Assembly (NCBI GenBank): GCA_017464225.1
Contig: JAFUDW010000105.1
Coordinates: 1-14,437, forward strand
Source of the DNA: Clostridia bacterium
Lineage (GTDB): Bacteria; Bacillota_A; Clostridia; Christensenellales; Aristaeellaceae
Direction: 5' to 3'
Length of the DNA: 14,437 nt
In this document: in pieces, positions 7,956 to 12,759 of the stretch
Numbering within the stretch: the first letter of the stretch is position 1
Layout of the letters: each line of letters begins with the position of its first letter
Program-made: the position numbers and the translations under genes
The notes under the pieces: model-generated
What the model was told of the DNA's origin: nothing
Database searches by the model: none
The model's input: the letters and a program-made list of their open reading frames with translations, nothing else

Positions 7956-8597
7956 TTACGGTTTTTCTTCTGACAGTTGACGTACCTGGGCTTCAAGCTC
8001 GCTGATGCGTTCATAGAGCGCGTCCATTTTCTCCAGCATGGGATCGGGCAGGTTATTGTGGTCCAGCGTGGGACGGGAGCCATCCTGTCTTCTGACGATT
8101 CGTCCTGGATTGCCCACTACGGTGCAGCCGTCGGGAACGGGTTTCAATACAATGGCGCCTGCGCCCACCTTTACGTTGTTTCCCAAACGGATGGGGCCGA
8201 GCACTTTAGCGCCTGCGCCTACGATGACGCCGTTGCCAATGGTGGGATGGCGTTTGCCGTGTTCCTTGCCGGTGCCTCCAAGCGTTACGCCCTGGTACAG
8301 CGTTACATCGTCCCCGATCTCTGCGGTTTCACCGATCACGACGCCTGCGCCGTGATCAATAAACACGCGCCGGCCGATGGTAGCGCCCGGGTGGATCTCA
8401 ATGCCTGTGCAGCGCTTGCTGTGCGCTGAAATCAGCCGGGCCAAAAGAATGTGACCATTCTTATACAGCTTGTGCGCCAATCGGTGCGAACGCAGGGCTT
8501 TTACGCTGGGATAACAGAGCATGACCTCCAGCTTGCTTCTGGCGGCCGGATCCCGCGCCATAACGGTGGCAATATCCTCCTTGCGATAGGAAGCCAT
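7956..8597 (-). CDS. cysE: Serine O-acetyltransferase
   Basis: The enzyme makes O-acetylserine from serine and acetyl-CoA, the committed step of cysteine synthesis, in the cytoplasm. The left-handed beta-helix of hexapeptide repeats covers about residues 64-165, with [22 protein letters not shown] (catalytic-type His82), [15 protein letters not shown] and [10 protein letters not shown]. At 213 residues it is the short form common in Bacillota, lacking much of the N-terminal helical domain of E. coli CysE (273). The last 30 residues ([20 protein letters not shown]) look like a short coiled coil. The start ATG follows GAAGGAGG by about 7 bases. It is the first gene after the T-box leader, 14 bases ahead of cysS, so cysteine supply and tRNA-Cys charging are controlled together. 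Confidence 0.95.
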   Translation of the reverse strand: MASYRKEDIATVMARDPAARSKLEVMLCYPSVKALRSHRLAHKLYKNGHILLARLISAHSKRCTGIEIHPGATIGRRVFIDHGAGVVIGETAEIGDDVTLYQGVTLGGTGKEHGKRHPTIGNGVIVGAGAKVLGPIRLGNNVKVGAGAIVLKPVPDGCTVVGNPGRIVRRQDGSRPTLDHNNLPDPMLEKMDALYERISELEAQVRQLSEEKP

Positions 8598-8618
8598 GTA
8601 GCCCCTCCTTCTTTACAT

Positions 8619-8645
8619 AAAAACCGTCTCCCTTGCGGGAGACGG
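8619..8645 (-). terminator. T-box regulated terminator before cysE
   Basis: CCGTCTCCC (8645-8637), loop GCAA, and GGGAGACGG (8632-8624) form a perfect 9-bp stem, followed by TTTTT (8623-8619). Its 5' arm is also the 3' arm of the T-box antiterminator. It stands just before the cysE ribosome binding site, so it controls the whole operon. Confidence 0.92.
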
Positions 8646-8843
8646 CAAAACCGCGGTTCCACTCCGCTTGAAAGACGGTGCTTTCCTCTTGGATCGCCTT
8701 AACGCGGCGAGGACGGCGCGGCCTACTGTATGTTTCGGGGCGCGGCTCCCGGAGGCACTTTCCGTATCCGTGAAACGCGCTTACAGCCTGCGGCGCATTC
8801 TCTCTTGCGCGGAAACAACCGGATTTTTTCTCCGTTCATAGCC
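8619..8843 (-). ncRNA. T-box leader, probably sensing tRNA-Cys
   Basis: The leader of the cysE operon carries the conserved T-box sequence GGAGTGGAACCGCGG (8665-8651). The tRNA-end bulge reads TGGA; its fourth base A pairs with a U discriminator, as tRNA-Cys has. The antiterminator can form from GGAG (8665-8662) with CTCC (8641-8638) and GCGG with CCGT across a TTTTG loop. This uses the 5' arm of the terminator, so the two folds exclude each other. Upstream lie AGAGA (near 8803) and a stem I region in which TTTCCG pairs with CGGAAA. A TGC codon at 8757-8755, between CGGAAA and CCGGGAGC, is the likely Cys specifier. The known mechanism is that uncharged tRNA stabilises the antiterminator and lets transcription proceed. 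The T-box call is firm; the specifier position is good but not proven. Confidence 0.92.
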
Positions 8844-8849
8844 TTCTCT

Positions 8850-8878
8850 ATTATATGCATGGGGTGAAATTTTGTCAA
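8850..8878 (-). promoter_or_regulatory. Consensus sigma-A promoter of the cysE-cysS operon
   Basis: TTGACA (8878-8873) and TATAAT (8855-8850) are both perfect consensus hexamers and are separated by exactly 17 bases. Transcription would start near 8843, just ahead of the T-box leader. The -35 box begins two bases after the stop codon of the phosphoesterase gene. A strong constitutive promoter feeding a regulated terminator is the usual T-box design. Confidence 0.92.
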
Positions 8879-8880
8879 GG

Positions 8881-9948
8881 TCAGAAGGAAAGTGTGCTGG
8901 TAAGCGTCAGCACGGTAACGGCGGGCGTGTTGAACATGCGGAATCGGATGGGATAAATATCCGATACGCCCAGGCCCGGACTGATATACTGGGTAACGCC
9001 TTGCACGGTGGAAAGCCCTACCAACTGTCTGTCTCCAGGGAACCAGCGGCCGCCCAGCGACTGAGGTTCGCGTACCGCGCCGAGCAGCGGGATGCGAAGC
9101 TGGCCCGCGTTATAGTGCCCGGCCAATACCAGCGATACGCTGCGGAAAAACTGATCCTGCTCCATGCCAGACCACTGCTGCAAGGTGGTGATGGTTTCAT
9201 CTGAAAGCGGGTAATGGGTGAGCGCAACCTGTACGTCGCCCACCTGAATTTCTTTGAGGCTTTCCTCTGTCGCGTCCAAAACATCAAGACGATACGCGAT
9301 GGCGTACAGCTGCGCTTCCGTTTCCGGCGTCATGACCGGATGATCTGCAACCAGCGCATTCCATCGTGTTTGATACGCCAGCCTGGCGGAGGAAATATCC
9401 AGGCCATAAATCGTTTCCGGCATGAACCAGATCGTGCTTTTTCCCACATCGAGCTTCTCCGGATGATCAAGGTATATAGCGCCGTGAGCCTCGGCTTCCC
9501 GGATATAATCTGCTTTTACGTTTTCGCCTTCATGGGGCGTGGTAAGGATTGGCTCCGGATCCTCATCGCCTGCAACGAAATATACCGGGATAGAGGGAAA
9601 AAGATCGATCAATTTGATAAAGGCGTCATAGCTGCCGTCCGGAGCGCATACGTCTCCGGAAATGCATACAGCCTGATATCGCTGCGTTTTCAGCATGGTG
9701 GATATGGTGCTTTGGTTGGGGCCAAACTCATTGCCGTGGAGGTCGCTGATGTGAAGAATGCGAAATTTTTCCAGATCCTTCGGCAGCGATGTTACGGTTA
9801 CATTCACCTGCTCCACGTTGACGCGCCCATTGTTGATGAAATTCAGCGCAATGGATACAGCGATGATCAAAAGCAATAAAAGGGGATAAGCCAGCCAGCC
9901 CATGCGGCGGGGAGCGGCTTCGGCAAAAATAGCACGGTTACGGCGCAT
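8881..9948 (-). CDS. Membrane-anchored metallophosphoesterase, YkuE-like, with altered metal-site motifs
   Basis: This is a calcineurin-like phosphoesterase of 355 residues. A basic N-terminus and one transmembrane helix (about 18-38) place the catalytic domain outside the cell. Motifs in order: SDLH (68-71, intact), SGDV (97-100, intact), AGDED (126-130) where the family has GNHD/E, THYP with His245 (intact), and GHYNAGQ (277-283) where the family has GHTHGGQ. The end, YISPGLGVSDIYPIRFR, is typical of YkuE-type enzymes. Two usual metal ligands are thus replaced (Asn-His by Asp-Glu, His by Asn), so activity or metal choice may differ. The ATG at 9948 is chosen for its AGGAGA site; the frame stays open upstream, but that stretch overlaps radA on the other strand. 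The substrate is unknown. It ends with TGA. Confidence 0.85.
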   Translation of the reverse strand: MRRNRAIFAEAAPRRMGWLAYPLLLLLIIAVSIALNFINNGRVNVEQVNVTVTSLPKDLEKFRILHISDLHGNEFGPNQSTISTMLKTQRYQAVCISGDVCAPDGSYDAFIKLIDLFPSIPVYFVAGDEDPEPILTTPHEGENVKADYIREAEAHGAIYLDHPEKLDVGKSTIWFMPETIYGLDISSARLAYQTRWNALVADHPVMTPETEAQLYAIAYRLDVLDATEESLKEIQVGDVQVALTHYPLSDETITTLQQWSGMEQDQFFRSVSLVLAGHYNAGQLRIPLLGAVREPQSLGGRWFPGDRQLVGLSTVQGVTQYISPGLGVSDIYPIRFRMFNTPAVTVLTLTSTLSF

Positions 9949-9976
9949 AAACAATCTCCTTGAAAACGTACAGTTT

Positions 9977-10005
9977 ATTATATCGGAAGTGGTGTGCAAA
10001 AACAA
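9977..10005 (-). promoter_or_regulatory. Probable sigma-A promoter of the phosphoesterase gene
   Basis: On the minus strand TTGTTT (10005-10000) and TATAAT (9982-9977) are separated by 17 bases. The -10 is a perfect match and the -35 matches at four of six. The start of transcription would lie near 9970, about 20 bases ahead of the ATG at 9948. Confidence 0.7.
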
Positions 10006-10018
10006 GGAGAAAGCGAAC

Positions 10019-10037
10019 GCAATTTTTGTAAAATTGC
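10019..10037. repeat. Small perfect inverted repeat between the divergent genes
   Basis: GCAATTTT (10019-10026) and AAAATTGC (10030-10037) are perfect 8-base arms around TGT. It sits 14 bases upstream of the phosphoesterase -35 box and 51 bases before the radA ATG. It could be an operator for a dimeric regulator, but no regulator gene is in the window. No convincing radA promoter is seen nearby. Confidence 0.55.
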
Positions 10038-10088
10038 AGGAAAAAGGAAGAGAACGGCGAAAAAAGATGCGAAGGAAAGGAGAAGCGT

Positions 10089-11471
10089 ATGCCAAAAGCG
10101 AAAAAAAGCTTTGTTTGCTCATCCTGCGGCTATGAAAGCGTGCGCTGGTACGGCAAATGCCCAGGCTGCGACGCCTGGAATACCATGGAAGAAACGGTGG
10201 AGCAGGCGATGGAGGTTCCGGCCGCAAAACCGCAGAAGCAACGGGGCGGAACAGGCGCTCAGGCGCGAAAAATATATGAAATAGAAGCAAGCCCGCAAAC
10301 GCACGCTCCAACGGGGATCGTAGAATTGGACCGTGTGCTCGGTGGCGGCATTGTGGACGGTTCGCTGATGCTGGTGGGCGGAGAACCCGGCGTGGGTAAA
10401 AGCACGCTGCTCTTGCAGGTGTGCGCTAAACTTGCGCGGCAGGGAAAGCGCGTACTTTATGTTACCGGTGAGGAAAGCGCGCGCCAGATCCGTTTGCGTG
10501 CCGATCGGCTGGGTGCAAGCCGGGACGAGATCCTTGTGCTCGCAGAAAACGCGATGGATGCCATAGAGGAAAAGCTGAACGATATCCAGCCAGATTTTGC
10601 GGTAATTGATTCCATACAGACCATGTATCGCCCGGATATGTCCAGCGCGCCGGGCAGCGTGAGCCAGGTGCGAGAGAGCGCTGCGCTGCTGATGCGTTAT
10701 GCCAAAACAAACGGCTGCGCTGTGATCCTGGTTGGCCATGTGACCAAAGAAGGCGCTATTGCAGGCCCCCGCGTGCTGGAGCATATGGTGGACGTGGTGC
10801 TTTACTTTGAAGGTGATTATCAGCATGAATACCGCCTGCTTCGAGCGGTGAAAAACCGCTATGGTTCCGTAAATGAGCTTGGTATGTTCTCCATGACGGG
10901 CGAGGGCATGACGCCCGTTGAAAATGCTTCCGAAACGCTTATTTCCCATCGTTCCATGGGTGCCAGCGGCTCGGTGGTATTCTGCTGCATGGAGGGCAGC
11001 CGCCCTATGCTGGTCGATCTGCAGGCATTGGCCGCGCAGTCCTTTTACGCCGTGCCGCGCAGAACGGTGAACGGCGCAGACCAGGCCAGGGTTGCGCTGC
11101 TGCTTGCAGTGCTTGAAAAGCGGGCGGGTCTCCGGCTCTACAATCAGGATGTTTATATCAATGTGGCCGGCGGACTGTCGCTGTCTGAACCGGCCATTGA
11201 CCTGCCGCTGTGCGTGGCGGTGGCCTCCTCACTGTCAGACGTGCCATTGGCAAGCGATTTGGCCGTTATGGGCGAGATCGGATTAACGGGAGAGGTGCGC
11301 GCAATACCCCAGATGGAACGGCGTATCAGCGAATGCGTAAGGTTGGGGTTTAAGCAGATCATGTGCCCTCAAGACGCGCTTAAAAGGATAAAGGCGCCGG
11401 AGAATGTGACGCTGATGCCAGTGCGCACGCTGGCGCAGGCGATTACGTTGCTTGGATTGCGCCGCACGTAA
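10089..11471 (+). CDS. radA: DNA repair protein RadA/Sms
   Basis: RadA is a RecA-like ATPase that helps branch migration in recombinational repair. The 460 residues show the full family layout. A four-cysteine zinc finger (Cys10, Cys13, Cys24, Cys27) lies in CSSCGYESVRWYGKCPGC. Walker A GGEPGVGKST is at 97-106, and the RadA-specific KNRYG motif is at 255-259. A Lon-protease-like C-terminal domain runs from about 280 to the end (GGLSLSEPAIDLPL, MGEIGLTGEVR). The ATG at 10089 has GGAG about 7 bases upstream. The gene is transcribed divergently from the phosphoesterase, with a 140-base gap. A hairpin directly after its TAA probably ends much of the transcription. Confidence 0.97.
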   Translation: MPKAKKSFVCSSCGYESVRWYGKCPGCDAWNTMEETVEQAMEVPAAKPQKQRGGTGAQARKIYEIEASPQTHAPTGIVELDRVLGGGIVDGSLMLVGGEPGVGKSTLLLQVCAKLARQGKRVLYVTGEESARQIRLRADRLGASRDEILVLAENAMDAIEEKLNDIQPDFAVIDSIQTMYRPDMSSAPGSVSQVRESAALLMRYAKTNGCAVILVGHVTKEGAIAGPRVLEHMVDVVLYFEGDYQHEYRLLRAVKNRYGSVNELGMFSMTGEGMTPVENASETLISHRSMGASGSVVFCCMEGSRPMLVDLQALAAQSFYAVPRRTVNGADQARVALLLAVLEKRAGLRLYNQDVYINVAGGLSLSEPAIDLPLCVAVASSLSDVPLASDLAVMGEIGLTGEVRAIPQMERRISECVRLGFKQIMCPQDALKRIKAPENVTLMPVRTLAQAITLLGLRRT

Positions 11472-11480
11472 AAATCTTCA

Positions 11481-11508
11481 GATATGACTCCTGCATGCCG
11501 CATATGCT
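11481..11508 (+). promoter_or_regulatory. Possible sigma-E-like promoter ahead of the SpoIID-family gene
   Basis: GATATG (11481-11486) and CATATGCT (11501-11508), 14 bases apart, resemble the ATATT and CATACAnT elements of sporulation sigma-E promoters. The match is partial. The idea is favoured mainly because spoIID is a sigma-E gene in Bacillus subtilis. No good sigma-A promoter is seen in this gap. Confidence 0.25.
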
Positions 11509-11540
11509 TTCGGGCATAATAAAGCGTGCAGGAGGCTTTT
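11488..11540 (+). terminator. Hairpin after radA that also covers the next gene's ribosome binding site
   Basis: CTCCTGCATGC (11488-11498) pairs with GCGTGCAGGAG (11524-11534) over 11 bp with one wobble. Inside the loop TATGC and GCATA can form a second small stem. GCTTTTT follows, so it has the form of a rho-independent terminator for radA. The GGAGG ribosome binding site (11531-11535) of the gene at 11544 lies almost wholly in the 3' arm. Any read-through mRNA would therefore have it hidden. Confidence 0.75.
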
Positions 11541-11543
11541 TAT

Positions 11544-12533
11544 ATGGGAAAGAAAAGATGGATCATAGCAATGATCATGATTCTGACGCTTATGCTTTCG
11601 GCGTGCGCGAATCAGGATAAAAATAATGAAGATATCGGCAAAACGCCGGAAGACGGCGGACAGGACGGGTTTATACTGCCCGACGATATCAAGGTAAACA
11701 GCGAAGGCATACCTCAGCTCAGGGTCTATGTAACAGCTGAAAAAGAGATCCACGAAATGGATCTGGAGGAATATCTGTACGGCGTATTGGCAGGGGAAAT
11801 GAAAAATGATTGGCCGGAAGAAGCGCTCAAAGCACAAGCAATTTTGGCCAGGACCTTTGTGATCAGATTTGTTACTGAGAAGCAAAGCAAATACGCAGGG
11901 GCAGATATCTCTACCGATATCGGGGAGGCGCAGGCGTATGATCCTGATGGGATCAACGATCGGATACGCCTGGCTGTTGATTCCACCAAGGGACAGATTG
12001 TGGAATACAGGGGAAATCCGATTTACGCTTGGTTTCACGCGCATTCCGGTGGGCAAACGGCCACAGCGGAGGAAGGACTGAGTTATCGGCAGGAAGCTTT
12101 GTACACGCAGTCGGTGGAAAGCAGGGAAAGTGAAGACGCGCCTCCGGATGATGCTGAATGGGAGGCGGAGTTTACCCAGCAGCAGGTGATCGCGGCAGCG
12201 GCTGACGCGGGTGTTCAGCTTGGGGACAGCATAGAAAGTGTTTCGGCCGGCACAAGGGGCGAAAGCGGACGGCTGAAAACGATTCGCGTGAACGGCCAGG
12301 ACGTTCCTGCCAACGAGTTTCGTATTGCCATTGGCAGCGAGGAGATGAAATCGACGCTGATTTCCGGCATCAATTACGAGGATGGACTGCTGAAAATGAC
12401 CGGGAAGGGATATGGTCATGGCGTGGGAATGTCCCAATGGGGAGCGTATGCTGCGGCTGCTTCGGGGAAAGATGCAAACGAAATTATAAATATGTACTTC
12501 CGGGATGTGAATATTGTGCAAATCTGGGGATGA
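11544..12533 (+). CDS. SpoIID/LytB-domain lipoprotein, probable peptidoglycan lytic transglycosylase
   Basis: SpoIID-type enzymes cut peptidoglycan strands that lack stem peptides; in spore formers SpoIID acts in engulfment. The 329-residue protein has a lipoprotein signal with lipobox LSAC (18-21) and an acidic linker (about 22-50). The SpoIID domain follows: YLYGVLAGEM with Glu85 at the catalytic position, EALKAQAILARTF, FHAHSGGQT with the metal-site type HSGG, and GKGYGHGVGMSQWGA near the C-terminus. The ATG at 11544 is chosen over the in-frame start at 11526 because GGAGG (11531-11535) is well placed and the signal peptide then begins MGKKRW. Bacillus SpoIID has a transmembrane anchor rather than a lipid. 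No spoIIM or spoIIP is nearby, so a general cell-wall role (LytB-like) is equally possible. Confidence 0.9.
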   Translation: MGKKRWIIAMIMILTLMLSACANQDKNNEDIGKTPEDGGQDGFILPDDIKVNSEGIPQLRVYVTAEKEIHEMDLEEYLYGVLAGEMKNDWPEEALKAQAILARTFVIRFVTEKQSKYAGADISTDIGEAQAYDPDGINDRIRLAVDSTKGQIVEYRGNPIYAWFHAHSGGQTATAEEGLSYRQEALYTQSVESRESEDAPPDDAEWEAEFTQQQVIAAAADAGVQLGDSIESVSAGTRGESGRLKTIRVNGQDVPANEFRIAIGSEEMKSTLISGINYEDGLLKMTGKGYGHGVGMSQWGAYAAAASGKDANEIINMYFRDVNIVQIWG

Positions 12534-12558
12534 TAAAGCACAAATAACCATATTGATT

Positions 12559-12587
12559 TTGACAGATGCGCGAAACGTGCTTACAAT
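12559..12587 (+). promoter_or_regulatory. Strong sigma-A promoter for the OppA-like gene, nested in a terminator
   Basis: TTGACA (12559-12564) and TACAAT (12582-12587) are separated by exactly 17 bases; the first is perfect and the second differs at one position. Transcription would start near 12594 and give a leader of about 165 bases. The -35 box overlaps the 5' arm of the terminator after the SpoIID-family gene. The promoter's own transcripts therefore lack that arm and would escape the terminator. Confidence 0.8.
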
Positions 12588-12622
12588 CAAGCTGTAAGGG
12601 AATGGCGCATCTGTATTTTTTT
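12562..12622 (+). terminator. Rho-independent terminator after the SpoIID-family gene
   Basis: ACAGATGCGC (12562-12571) and GCGCATCTGT (12605-12614) are perfect 10-base arms. CTTACA and TGTAAG form an inner 6-bp stem, and seven T follow (12616-12622). It lies 28 bases after the stop codon. Confidence 0.82.
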
Positions 12623-12660
12623 CGTATATTCGATGCAAAAGCGCCATATAATGCCTTGCC

Positions 12661-12683
12661 ACGCATTGATTATCGGAATGCGT
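12661..12683. repeat. Inverted repeat over a possible second promoter
   Basis: ACGCATT (12661-12667) and AATGCGT (12677-12683) are perfect 7-base arms 9 bases apart. They cover the -35 box and spacer of the possible promoter at 12666-12694, a position where a repressor could bind. This is an inference from position only. Confidence 0.45.
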
Positions 12684-12694
12684 TATGGTAAGAT
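12666..12694 (+). promoter_or_regulatory. Possible second promoter for the OppA-like gene
   Basis: TTGATT (12666-12671) and TAAGAT (12689-12694) are separated by 17 bases, each matching four or five of six consensus bases. It lies 66 bases before the GTG start. Apart from this, the repeat and the promoter/terminator upstream, nothing else is recognised in the gap 12534-12759. Confidence 0.45.
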
Positions 12695-12759
12695 ATGGGC
12701 TAAATTTATTCCCTTCTGCTGTTGCCTGCCCGACCGACGCCCCAAAAGGAGGTATTTCT

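Noticed and set aside
9949..10311. Longer N-terminus for the phosphoesterase
   Set aside because: The extension would overlap radA on the other strand and place the membrane helix far inside. The ATG at 9948 has a good RBS and a -10 box lies just upstream.
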